Translations under genes and position numbers: made by a program | Shown: piece by piece, positions 1-12,400 of the stretch | How the letters are laid out: the number at the start of each line of letters is the position of its first letter | How positions within the stretch are numbered: position 1 is the stretch's first letter | The notes under the pieces: model-generated | What the model was told of the DNA's origin: nothing | The model's database searches: none | The model's input: the letters and a program-made list of their open reading frames with translations, nothing else | Assembly (NCBI GenBank): GCA_018697195.1 | Contig: CM031878.1 | Coordinates: forward strand, 69,562,101-69,626,100 | Reading direction: 5' to 3' | Source: Certhia americana | Lineage: Eukaryota > Chordata > Aves > Passeriformes > Certhiidae | DNA length: 64,000 nucleotides

Positions 1-157
1 CACAGATTTATATAGTGTGATTTAGCAAGCTCTGCTATTTGTTTTCACTGCCAGAGAATTACTAATCCTTTTTTAGAAGCTGAATACTTGTAATCCAGAA
101 ACATGAAACTGCATCTATAGGCCACAATATTAATGCTGCTTGGTAGAGCATTGTTTA

Positions 158-560
158 TCAGAATCAGAGGATGGTTTGGGCTGGAAGGGACTTTAAAGCT
201 CAACCAATGCCATTCCTGCCATGGGCAGGGACACCTTCCACTATCCCAGGCTGCTCCAAGCCCTGTCCAGCCTGGCCTTGGACACTTCCAGGGATCCAGG
301 GGCATCCACAGCTTCTCTGGGCATCCTGTGCCAGGGCCTCACCACTCTCACAGCAAAGTATCTCCCCCAAATATCTGATCTAAACCTACTCTCTGTTTGT
401 CTGAAGCCATTAACCTTTGTCCTGTCACTCCAGACCCTTATGAACATCAGTCTCTCTCCATCTTTCCTGTAGCCTCCCTTCTGCATCAAAAAGGTCTCAA
501 TTAGGTCACCCTGAAACCTTTCCTTCCCAGGCTCATGCCTGGAGTTTCCCAAACACCAGG
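158..560 (-). mobile_element. CR1 LINE fragment, 3' end
   Basis: This is the 3' end of a CR1 non-LTR retrotransposon, read on the minus strand. The plus strand opens with AGAATCAGAGGATGGTTTGG, the reverse of the CR1 terminus. It then follows the avian CR1 pattern: 'summary of leading words' such as CCATGGGCAGGGACACCTTCC, TCCAGCCTGGCCTTG and CACAGCTTCTCTGGGCA, and later GAAGCCATTAACCTTTGTCC and GTCACCCTGAAACC. Only about 400 bp of the 3' untranslated region and tail remain, as is usual for 5'-truncated CR1 copies. Drift is substantial, so the copy looks old and inactive. Confidence 0.88.
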
Positions 561-2950
561 GTCTAGTCCCACTAGGTCTAAGAACATGATGATTGTGATA
601 TTCCTTCAACCACACTTTTAAAGCAGAATCTTATTAAAGATTCACTTAATGTCTCATCAAAATGTTTGCACATCTTTGTACCATTTTGCACATTCTAAGA
701 CATCACTGGAGGCACAAAAATCATCCAGAGCATGGGAATGCTAAAACTTGGCTGGCTTGGCTCTGTTGCAGAAGAATGTGTGTGAAGTAAGCTGTTGCCA
801 AAGGGCAAAGTTACTAAAGAGCTCCAAGGTTTACCCTGAGGGCTGCAAAATTCTGGGGCTTCTGGAGATGTTACGAACAGCCAGAAGTAAAAATTCAGAT
901 AAAATACTTATTTGCTTTCAGTAATGTGTTTTACCAGCCTCCTTCACCCTCCAAAAAATTAATCTTTCTTAGTAAACAGCAACTAAAAGGTTCTCCTCCA
1001 AGATTTGCCCTCCTGTCATTGTCTGCTGCTGAGGCATGTAAAAAGGAAAACCCTGCTCGATAGATGTAAATTTTCCACAAACTCTTGAATGATTTCTATC
1101 TTCCATAATACAGGATTTTGTGGGTCTCTGTCCCCTCCACTACTCTAAACACAAGAGTTTAGGGTTAGCCAGCCTTACCTCACTGTAGGGCTGTGGAAAT
1201 TTCTAGAATATATTCACTCACCATTAATCTTGACACTTATGGTGCAATGGCTGCAACAGTAATTGAGGAGAGTTTAGGCAGTGAAACAATTACCAAAGAA
1301 GCCTAAAACTGTAAACCTTAACAGTCCTAAAAAGAACCAGCCCTAGCTATGTACTCCAGCTCCATCTCTTCAATCAAGAGCAATTTAGAATTGTACAGCC
1401 CATGAAATGTTAAGTTTGAGGATCCTGGTTTTCAAAGGAACTCTGCTATTTATTAGACCAGCACATCACATTTTCCACAAGGAGCACTTTCTTTGGTTCA
1501 GTTAATGCTCAGTACTGAGTTTTCAAAGCACATACCACGATAATCCAAACCTGATGACCAAACACAAAGGATCAAATGCCTAGCTCCCAATTCCGTTTGC
1601 CTGTTTAGCACCTGATGAGCAGGGAACTCTGCTCTGTGTCACAGAGAAAAGATGACACTACTCCTCCCTGGAGGCCTCTACGCAGAGTTGTATCTCACAC
1701 AGTGGTAAATTGAGTCTACAGATGATTCTGCTGGTTCTGTCAACCAGAAAGAAAGCAGAAAGACTATTTTTAGCATGACACTTCATTACCAGTTTAGTGG
1801 CATCCCAAGGTTTAGCAGCCTGTCAGGTCAGAAAAAAATTACATCTTGTTAGAGAAAAGCACTGAAATAAATTTCCTCATTAAGCACCCTATCTCCTAGC
1901 TTTTGCCTATTGCTGCAAACAACATTTTTCAACCTGTAAATTGGATAAGTAAGTTTCAATCATTCTTTTGTTTTATGTTAGGCTATCTCCATCACTTCTA
2001 CCTTCCTTGCCATTGACTAGTGAGATTTTAAGTGGGTGTTTCTGGGTCTTTAATTAAAAGTATTACAGCATTTCCACAAGTATTTTATAGTAACATTGAT
2101 GCTGAAGTTGAAAAACTGATCACTTTATGTACAAACATCTTAATAAACTAGTGAATCTTTGTATTGTATCACCATTTTGAGACTGCTGCATTTGCCAAAG
2201 GTAAATTACATTTCCCATGCTATCTGGGCATTGATCTCAGCTTGTCATACTAGTCCTTAAATGTGTTTAATTTTTCCATCAAATGATTCCCCAGTGTTTT
2301 TCTAAGGAAGCTGAAATCCTCTAGCATCTCTCCTTCCTTTCTAAATCCTGGTTTATCTCCTACCACAGCTGTGGAAGTAGAATGAATCCCTGATATCCCA
2401 TCATTCTATAAAATAAATCTGAATACTCTCTGCATACTTGTCTATGTAACATCCTCCAGGCATACAACGTATTTGTAACCCTAATGAAGAACAGTGAGTT
2501 AAAAGAGTGACAACAATTAGTTTAAAGTAAGCCAAAGCTTTGTACCAACCTCTCCTTACTGTTGCTCTCCAAACCTGAACAGTTCCATATAATAACTGAA
2601 ATAATTAAACCACATATTTACTTCCAATATTTGTGAGATCTGTTCTTTCTGACAGTCAGTATCTGTTTCAAGCACATTACACTCCTGGCTGCTGATACAG
2701 ACAGAGGATAAATTAATTATGGATAGGAATTTGTGACCAAGTGTTCCCAGAAACTTGAATTATCTGTATCATTGCACAGAGCCTTCAGCTCTCAGATGAC
2801 AAGCAGGACTGAAATAAGCAAAACAGAGACAGGAAACTTACTTTATCAGCCCCAAAATACTGAACAACCTTGGCCCAGGCCAGAGCACACTTGTTTTTTG
2901 TCAAAAGCAAAACCACAGAAGCCTAATGATCAATAAAGGCAATTTTTGCC

Positions 2951-2970
2951 TTTTTTTTTTTTTTTTTTTT
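2951..2970. repeat. poly(T) tract, 20 bp
   Basis: Uninterrupted run of T. Similar homopolymers occur at 4862-4880 (A), 6851-6870 (A), 10729-10745 (T), 22554-22570 (T) and 25334-25354 (A). None has a recognisable SINE or processed pseudogene body attached, so they are best taken as simple repeats. Confidence 0.9.
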
Positions 2971-4861
2971 GCAACAGGCCAGAACTGGAAGAGGTGAGGG
3001 AGTCCAGGTGGTAGAAAATTTCACATGGATTTTGGGGGTGGTTTTCTGAAAATGGGTTTTCTCCCATTCTGCAAATGGGAGGTGGCAACTGAGTCATTGT
3101 CTTTTGAGTCTTCAGGGAAGAGATAAAAAAAGATATACTTGCACACCCCTGAGCAGGTGTGCTCCTAACAGAGTGAACAGCAAATGGTGAAGGTCTGGCA
3201 GCCATGGCCCAAATGAGCCGGGATGGAAGTGCCCTTGTGTCATCTGGCTTTAGCACAGATTTGTACAAAACATGGGGAAAATCGAGCCATTGTCACCCTC
3301 ATTTTTTCATTTCTCCATTTGATATTTCACTATTTAATTTTATTTACTTGATAGAAGCTTTTAAATCAGACTCTGTCTGAAATCTGTTTGAGTAGGCTGA
3401 GAGCCAGTAAGCACAAACAACTTGTACATGTATAAAACATTTCAATAAAATGAGAGAGTTGTCTCTAATTTCTAAATCTTAGTGGCAGTAGAGCCTGATT
3501 GCAGCAGCAACATCCAGTGAAGTACTTCCACTTGTTCTTCTCCATTGTAGTTTTCTCAGTCCTTATAAATTCCTGTCTGTTCATATTGGCAGTCAAACAG
3601 CATACAACTGAATAGCAGGCAGTCAAACAGCAACTAGAAATTAACTCTGTGTTGTGTGTCACAGCTGAAAGCTCACACCAGCCTGGCAGCTGCCAATTAC
3701 TCCCAGATCAAGATGTGTCCTTAAAAGCAGGATTGTTACAGAACCCTGTAGCCACAAAAAGCGAGTGGCCAACCATTGCTGCACAATGAAATAAGCTTAC
3801 AAGCTGGCTTTTAGAGCTCTATTATGGATGAGTTCCTCTTGTGCTGTTGAACATACTTTGATCTCCTGGGTATCAGAACATGTCTAAATTTAAAATAAGC
3901 TGCTGCAAGGGAAACTATCATTTTATGCTGCAATTGAGCTGCATGGATTGGAAGGTTACAGGCACAAGTAGAAGGAGGGCAGGAATGAGGAGATTAGCTC
4001 CCACATTCATCTTCCTGCCTGTCTTGGCACAGGTGCATGCACTAAGTCAGAGAAACTACAACTTCAGCAGCTATGAAAAAGTGGATCTGCAATTTGCTAG
4101 GAGGAGAAAAGAGAGGTGGGATTCAATTTCCAGCTTCTGATCGTTTTGGTCCTCACAAACTTGTGTGTGTTATTGATTATTTTATTGATAAAACTTTGTT
4201 ACATGTAATTGATACTACAATTAACACTGAATTAATAAGTCCTCCCTCTGCTAGACCAGACCCCTCAGACATGACTTGGCACCTTAGGAAGGAGCAGCCT
4301 GAGGATCTCTGTAACATAAAGTTCATAAGGTCTCCAGTGGCATCCACAGAAGTATTTTATTCTGTTTCATAGAGACCTTAAAGACTAAATTGGGGTTTCA
4401 AAACAGCCCAGAGGATGAAGGTGCAAACCTGTCCTCATGTGAAGATACCAAAGGCTTAAACAAGGCCTTTATATTCCAGCCATGAAATGCTACATGGTTT
4501 TATTTCCAAGCATTTTAGAAATAAATGCATTTGATGCTTCTCATAAACAGCCTAGAGCAGATATGCAAAGAACCAACACTGACCTTGTGTCAGATTTACA
4601 GTTTTTATTTTTTAAGCCCTCAGAAAACCAATTACCTAAACCATAAGCTAGTTTGGAGAATACTAATCTCCCCAGTGCTCAGCCCAGTGAGACTCATAAA
4701 GCATGCAGCTTACACAGAGGTAGGAAGAACCATATGGATAAGGAAGGATTGCAGACTACTGTAGCTCTAACCCTGTCTCATGCTTCTCATGCTTTCTCTC
4801 TTTGAGGTAAAGCATTGATTACAATGAGAACTGGGACAGCAGAGCCCAGACTTGATGACTG

Positions 4862-4880
4862 AAAAAAAAAAAAAAAAAAA
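4862..4880. repeat. poly(A) tract, 19 bp
   Basis: Uninterrupted run of A with no recognisable retrotransposed body upstream. Simple repeat. Confidence 0.9.
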
Positions 4881-5181
4881 GGTCTATTGCATTTCACCTG
4901 CAATCTAAACATCTTGGATTATTTCTTCTTCCACCATGTCACTGGTGGTGGTTTAATAGAAGAGTTAAGCATCAGTAAAGGAACACCAGGCTATGGGTCA
5001 GCATCTCACACTGAGCACCCCAAAGCAGCAGCCACCATTCTGAGTGTGCAGTTTTAGACATCCCTGAATTGCACATCAATCTGTAGGAATCCCAGGTCTA
5101 CAAAAATGATGAAATTCAGATAGAACAGAATAACTGCAGATCTGCAGCAGTGTCAACCTCCTGACCTTATCTCCAAGTGAT

Positions 5182-5389
5182 CAGGGTGATCCTGAGCTGT
5201 TTACTCAACAGTTTAAGAAATCCCACTGCAGGAGTGAAACATGGCCAATTTCTTTCCATACTAGATTTTTATAAAATACCAGTTATAAAAAAGTCAGACT
5301 GCCTGGGTTGTAGCAGCTTCACAACTGTATTTATTCATTTGTTACATCCTAATAAATATCACAGTCAATGAAAGCTCTATGCCACTTGC
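5182..5389 (+). repeat. dispersed repeat, copy A
   Basis: This segment has a diverged partner in the same orientation at 20297-20660. Shared blocks in order are CAGGGTGATCCT(G/C)AGCTGT, CTCAACAGTTTAAGA, a GCAGG(A/G)GTGAAA(C/T)ATGG block, GACTGCCTGGG, AGCTTCACAAC, and CCTAATAAATATCACAGTCA. Copy A lacks about 130 bp present in copy B after the CTCAACAGTTTAAGA block. The family is unknown to me. It could be an old LTR or another low-copy interspersed element. Confidence 0.7.
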
Positions 5390-6186
5390 CTGTATCCGTT
5401 GGTTAACCATCTGTAAAATTTGCCTATTCATCACAACTGTCATCATCAAGCCAGAAAAAAAAAGTGTTTTCTTTTGCTAGTGTTTTGTTGGGCTTTTTTT
5501 TCACCTGCATATTTTAACACAGAGATGCATTTGCAAATTTTATGTGTTAATTTTTTAAAACTTGCTTCATGGTCTTACAACACCTGCTGTAAGCAGGTAT
5601 TTAAGCAACCTAATATAAACATGACAGAATAATAAAAAAACCAAGCATTGGTCACCTCTATCTAGCACAGTTCTACTCTAAAATTCCAGTGGCCATCTTC
5701 ACTGCTGCCTTATACCAGGAGGTAAAGCATGGCTTCTACCTCTTTAAATTATTTCTTCTAAAAATACACCCAGCATCTGAGCAGCAGATTATTAAGGTCC
5801 TCTGGCAAGCTTCATAAACCACAGATCTATTTCATGGCTTTGACTATTTCCCCATATTCCAGCAATCCCCAGTCTTGCAGAGACTGCCCCCAGGACATGC
5901 TATGTCTCCACATCTCCCACAGAACAGTCAACATTAAAAAATCAGAGAAACTGAATGGAAGTAAAAGAGTTTGTCAGAGTCAGTGTGCTCTATCCAAGGC
6001 AATCTGCTTCTCTACATGAAGCCATAACAGTTAGACAAGGAAATTTTGTCCTCAAAATTCAGCAGTTTCATGTTACAAGTAGAACCAGATTTATTCAATA
6101 TTAAACAAACAAACAAACAAACAAACAAAACCAGGTTAAAAAAAAAAAATCTGCTCACTCTGCTCCCACAGCTTAGTCCAAACTGC
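5390..6186. other. non-coding DNA, no gene seen
   Basis: AT-rich sequence ending in a short (AAAC)n microsatellite at 6103-6130. No convincing coding frame, splice pattern or repeat family is visible. Confidence 0.5.
6103..6130 (+). repeat. (AAAC)n microsatellite
   Basis: About seven perfect AAAC units, immediately 5' of the CR1 fragment at 6187 with a short A9 run between. Simple sequence repeat. Confidence 0.95.
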
Positions 6187-6404
6187 ACTGCATCAGGGGA
6201 GGTTTAGGTGGGACATGAGGAGGAATTTCTTCACACAAGGAATGATTGGGCATTGGAAGGGAATGCCCAGGGAAGTGGTGGAGCCACTGTCCCTTGAGGG
6301 GTTTAAGGAATGACTGGACATGGCACTCAGGGCTCTGCTCTGGTTGACAGGTCCAACTCAGAGCTCCTTCCCAGCCTAATTGATTCTGTGGTTCTGCGTG
6401 ATTC
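6187..6404 (+). mobile_element. CR1 LINE fragment, 3' end
   Basis: Plus-strand CR1 3' end. The diagnostic order is visible: GCATCAGGGGAGGTTTAG, GGAGGAATTTCTTCAC, GGGAATGCCCAGGGAAGTGG, TGGAGCCACTGTCCCTTGAG and, at the end, a degraded TGATTCTGTGGTTCTG terminus. About 220 bp survive, 5'-truncated and diverged, with no protein-coding part. Confidence 0.87.
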
Positions 6405-9400
6405 CCCAAAATAAAACTCAGTAAAGATCTGCATAAATCAATGAAAAAACATCCAAGATCTGTCTTGATCATTTAGAGGTTTTTTTTACAGCGTTAGACT
6501 AAATATTTTGTCACTGCTTTAGCAATGCCAGCAATGATTCATCCCTACAAAATACTGTAGGGATATACTGAATTATTAAAAGTAGATAATATCTCTGTTC
6601 TCTCTTAATAACATTTTTTCCTACTCCTATTTTTTTTTCTTTGAAACAAATAAAAAACAGTCAGTTAATTAACATTCATTTTTTGCTCAGCACTGAGTAC
6701 ACTAACTCTTCAGGTGAAAGTAATTTATAGATTACATTATCCAAAGTTATTTTCTATTCCTTAGTCTTTGGCAGAGCAGTGTTGCAATGACAACCAAAAT
6801 CTTAGAGCAGAACACATTAACAAGATTGTTAATTTCCTGGTTCTGCTAACAAAAAAAAAAAAAAAAAAAAGCCTCACCACTCCATTACATAAAAATGAAT
6901 GGCAATTTTATTATTTTCCCACAAAGAACAGAGGATGAAATCCTCGGTTCTGTGAGCTGTTAATTACTCCAAAGGATAAATCCCAGATCCATGAAACTTC
7001 TCATTCTTTGTATTGTAGGGCTTTTTTAGATAATGCTGCTGTGAAAAAAACTCTATTCTGAGAGAGCACCTCAGCCATTCATCATTATTATCATAGAGTT
7101 CCTTGGCCATGTAACCACACAGAAACTGGGGAAAATGGTTGGGTCCCTCCCATAAAATTTAACATTTGCTCATCAACTGACACAGTCTTTTACTTATTTC
7201 AGGAGTCTGGGGATCAGTACACATTGTCCAAGCTGTCCATGATGATTATCCCACTATTTATAGGGCTGCTGAGTGCAATCAACTGCCTGTGGGACTTCAC
7301 CACAGACAGGGGGATTTTCTCATTGACCCCCCTGCACCTCTCTCTACAACACAGTCACCTTCACTGCCTTATATCTCACTTAGTGGAAATTAACATTATG
7401 TTTCAGCTTCTCAAAAACATTTACAGTTAAATTGTGAGGAATACATGATGACTATGACTTTTGGTCACGTTAAAGTGATGCCTATGTTAATGCCATTTTT
7501 TTTAGAAGGTAGACTTTTCTGGAACACTTGGGATAATCTGGAGAGCTGGAGACGTGACTGTTGCACAAAGTTTCTAATTAATTTCAGTTTTAGAAGACTT
7601 TCCTGGAATCACTTCATGCTGCGTTTTTGAAACCATAAAGCTTTGCATGCCTGTCTGCATGCTTAAAAAGCAGACAAAGCAGTTAACCTGGACTATAACT
7701 GATCACATATTTTCCTTTCATATCTGATAAGGAGTAATAAGATCTATTCCACCAGTGTTAAGAACTTCATTTTAGTGGCCATCTTTTTAAGAGTATATTT
7801 TCTTAAAGACAGGAAATTTACTTCCTCCTATTTTGGGAGGCTTTCAATGGGTACAAGAAATTTAGTGGATTTTAGGGTGTGTTGAGAGTAAAATGTACAT
7901 TGGCTGTGCGTAAAGTCTAGTTATTGTACATACAATTTTAATATTAGTACTGTCATACTAAATACAGTATTTTTACAGTATCTGCCAGTATTTTATTCTT
8001 AAACCTGTGTCTGATGTAATCCAATGTCTCTCTCCTTCTGCCAAGCACAAATTTATAATATCTTTTGGTTTATTTTATTCTCTTGAAAAAAAAAAATTTA
8101 ATCTATGTATTTTCTGGAACATTTGACTTGATTGCATATATAAGTATTCACTAATTTTCTGCAAGGGCTGAAATTAACAAAAAGAACATTGTTTTTAATT
8201 TTTTGGCTTTAAATTTTTAAGTAAATGCATCCCTAGGCACCATATAAGAAAAGAGGATACAGAACATGCTTTCTTCCAAAATTTATTTGGTACCTAATGG
8301 GGCCCAGTAGCTTGATCCTGTCACGTTCTGCTGGACTGACCCAAAAGTAGCACCATGATACTTGGAAAACAAGGACAACTGTTTTTTGAAACTCCACACT
8401 GAGGGAAAAAGACCATTTTTTAAAAAAGTTTGTGACAGGAACAAAGCCCAGCAGCAGACAGCGAGGCAAGCTCCTCATGAGGGAGTTCAGCAAATAACAC
8501 AACATAAGCAGAGGAAAGAAGAAAAGGAATCCATCCTGTCCTGCTGACTTTCTCAGCAGATCCCACCAGAATCTCACAGGTTCCACCAGGAGCCTTGCAC
8601 CTACTTCCAGCAACTCTCAGGGGCTCTTGTCCAGCACCTCAGATGACCTGAATCCACTGATTTTTAGGACAAGTTTGCCACTGAGTTCAGTGAGGTCAAG
8701 AATTCCTTGCTGTTGCGTTGGCCATCACCATCCTACTGCTTTAAAAAAGATTCATCTCAGTAAGTTTTTGGCAAGATCAAATATTCTGCACATTTACAGA
8801 AAAGGCTTGGAAACCCAGTTTACAAAACTGCTAATTAGAAATGCTAATTGTTCTAAGCAACAGAATTTACAGCAATTAAGCTCATCTCCTTTGTGCCAGC
8901 TGACAAAATCATTATTATTTCTCTCTGATTCTTCACTTGACATTCAGCTATTTTGCAGTAAATATTGGGTGGCTAATTTTACTTTAAGCATCTCAAAACC
9001 TAAGTCAGCCAGAAATGCCTCATACCAGTCCTGAGGCAAGCTGAGCAGCCTTTCCAACAGTTCAGGTGAGATTACAGGATGTGAAAATTAAAGTTATGCT
9101 GAACCCACACCACAAATCAGTTGCCACAGCACTACAGAGGGACAAAGATTTCAAGTAAAGAATATTTAGCTCATCATTCAGTCGTGTATAACCATCCACA
9201 TATGCAGTTGCTTGCTGCTCCAAAATTCATCCAGTCAATCATGATGCCACAGGCACAAGGGACAATATTTCAAGGCTCTGGGGATTAATGTTTTGTTATA
9301 GCTTAATGTATCATTAGACCAGCAAACAGAAAACAGACTTCCACGAGATGCATTACCCTGGCAAGCTCAAAGTGACTTAGGCATAAGGCTATGGGGGCAG

Positions 9401-12400
9401 ATCTCTGGCTCAGCTGGCCACTCTTTTTCTATTAAGGCTTTAATGCAAGAAAAGCTGGCATGCAGTTTCATTATATCTGGGTTTGGTTGGGAATTACAGG
9501 GCAGTTACAAAATAGCATCAGCGTCTAAAAACATAGGCAGCATGTTTTTTTGAACCACAGCTCAGGTAAAAGGCAGAGATGACTTTAAGCTTTTTAGTGC
9601 CTCTTTCTATGAAGGTACTAAGTACTCACCAAACCCATTTGATTATTCCTAGCTCTGATAAGCAGCTTCTCTGTACTCATGGCAGTAAAATCAGAAGATT
9701 ATTTGTTTAGACCTCCTGACAAAACAGGAGGGAGTTCTTCTTGGTTAAACATAGCCAAGATGTTTGAGAAATCCCTGTGGACAAGGGCTGCCTTCCAAGG
9801 ACTGCTTCTCCCACCAACTGAATTCCAAGCACTCACAGAGAGCTTTTAGTGGTTCAGTCCCACAATATGTGTTGAATTATTTAACAAAACCGAGTACAAT
9901 GCATTTGTGAGAATTTTATGACCATCCCAAACATATTCAGAAGCACTGAGTTTGTATCTTTAGCCATTAATTCACATAAACACTGCACAAACACTAACAC
10001 TTCATTTAGTTTTCTATGAATACATCCCACATGCCCCCAGTCTTGTTTTCTTGAGATTATAGGGACAAATAAAGAGTTCTAGTTCTGTCATGAACACATA
10101 TATAACTGTTCACTGTACAAAATTCAAGCTCATTTTCTCCTACCTTTTCTCCCATTTTCTTCTGGGAGAAAAGCTTCAGGAACCTTTAAAACACAATAAT
10201 TAGATGATATATCCAAATCCACTTCAGATTATCCATCCCTATGATTTGTGTCTCTGGTCTTCAGCTTTCAAAATCACATTTCAAATATTGCACAATTATC
10301 AGTAACTGTGATTTCTGCCTTTTAAACCTACTAGATTTACTTTCACATTATTTTGTCACACCTAGCATAAAAATTTCACAAGATTTCAAAGCTTAGCATG
10401 CCTACAAAAGAAGCATTTTCCACTCCCAGAAACACATTCCTGTTCTCTCACACATATCTTAGTAGACTGTCTGAAAGTAATTTTCTTTCATATAGGAAAG
10501 TTTTGAAAGAACAAAAATACAATTCCTGTGTACAAATCCTTTCCTCTCCAAACCACAGTCACCAACACCAACATCTGAAAACCAATGGGTGCAAATGAAG
10601 TGTGCACCCTGGATATATTTTTCTTCCTTTTCTCGAAACCCAGAATGACAATTCCTAGCTCCCTGTGCTCCTTTGAGATGCTCCTTTGAGATGGGAGTTC
10701 CAAAGCAAACAGATGTTTCCCTGATAACTTTTTTTTTTTTTTTTTAATTTCTGCACACTGCTTTGTGAATTAAGTACTTAAAAAACCTGGGTAAATGTAC
10801 CGATTAAACCTCTGCAATGCCTAATTTTGCATGTGAACTGTGCATAATCCAAACTTATTCCCATAGGGATATTCAACTGGAGAAAAAATAATTCATTGTG
10901 AAATGCATCACTCTTCTAAATAGCTCAGGATTTCAAAAGAGCTGACTGCTATATAACCTAGCAGTTACAGCTCACAGATGTGTTAACAGCTCAGTGGTTA
11001 AAAGGTGACCATGTAAGGACAGAACTGACAGAGCTGAGCAGTTCCATCCTCTTTTTTCCATGCCTATTTTGTGTTGGCATTAAAAAACAAATACATCAAA
11101 TTATTAGCTCTTATAGCCCACGCATATGACAAAAGGAGCACAAGTTAGCTGCGATCCTGTTGTATTTCATTAAACGCTTTAAATTTTTGTTTTCCTTTTC
11201 CACCCTTATAGACTTCTCATCCTTTCATCAGAGCCACAACCACCTGGGCATTTACAGCTGCCTCCACAGTATTCCTGAGGTCCTCTATTTCACACACAGA
11301 GCCCTAACTCCTTCTTAGCCATTAATGCTGAAATGTTTCTTTCAGCTAAAAGGATCTGACATGTGACTCCATTAAGAAAACTGCATGGCCAGAGAGAGTT
11401 CTATAAAAAGGCCAAAGGCAAATGCAGTATTCTCTGTCCTAGAGGGTAAGTGCACATCTGGTAACACTGTCTGCAGAGATGGGTTATTTTCCTTACTACT
11501 AAGCAAGAGAATAATGAAGGGGAAAAAAAAAAAATAAAGCCCTCCCATGGCTGGGTGTTTTGTACAGTCACCCCACACCCAAAATATGACACTAGAGCTG
11601 TGCATGTCACACCACTACAACAGAACAAGCCATGCTAGACAGTCCAAGAGCACATTAAAACCGGTCCTCTCTGCTTTCTCTCAGCATCCTCACAGTGTTT
11701 TTTTTCACCTGTCCACAACTGACCCCCAAAGCCTCACAACCTGTGATACCCTCTTGTTTATCCAACAGCAAGCAAGGGTATCTCTTATGCCATGTGCATG
11801 GTACACAAAGGGCTTCAAACTCCAAGATACAAAATTAAAAGAAATGCTAAGTTATTTAGCTTTTTTTTTTGTTATTATTCCTTTAACTGAGGCCACAGAA
11901 GATGCATTCCAACAAACAGAGAGACTTCCTAGTATGTGGAGCTCACCTGTACCTGAATTGTATCCAACAGCAGAGAACTATGTTTTTAAACACACAGGAT
12001 GTGATGAATGGCGAGGGGAATAATGGCAATTTTACCAGAAAAACTCACTTTGTCATTTCACTTAACAAAACAAACCCAAACAAACTACACAAAACAGTGA
12101 GTGGTTACTGCTGTGAGACAAGAAGCTTTTCCTAATAACAGGGTTTTTTTAATTTTCATATTATTTTTAATTTGTAATTTAGACTGAAATGTTTACATGC
12201 CATAGTCTGTCTCAAGGACTACAGCAGGTATAGCACACTTATTGATTTCCCACCCATTGGCAAAAATTGCAAAAGCTACTTACCAGCGAGTAACTGATGA
12301 TGGCTATTTAATTTAAAAAATTAATTTAAAAAATGTACGGATGGTAAGTGAACTGGATATTATACCTACTTACGAGAAGACTATACCATAAAACAAGCTA

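Larger units (their letters stand above)
561..5181. other. AT-rich non-coding DNA, no gene seen
   Basis: Unique-looking AT-rich sequence with only short, unconvincing open frames on both strands. It holds a T20 tract (2951-2970) and an A19 tract (4862-4880). If the CpG island at 27.6 kb is the MARCHF3 promoter, this would be MARCHF3 intron 1, which is inference from remembered synteny. Confidence 0.5.

Noticed and set aside
241..615. 124-codon minus-strand open frame
   Set aside because: Lies within the CR1 3' untranslated region and is not a coding part of CR1.
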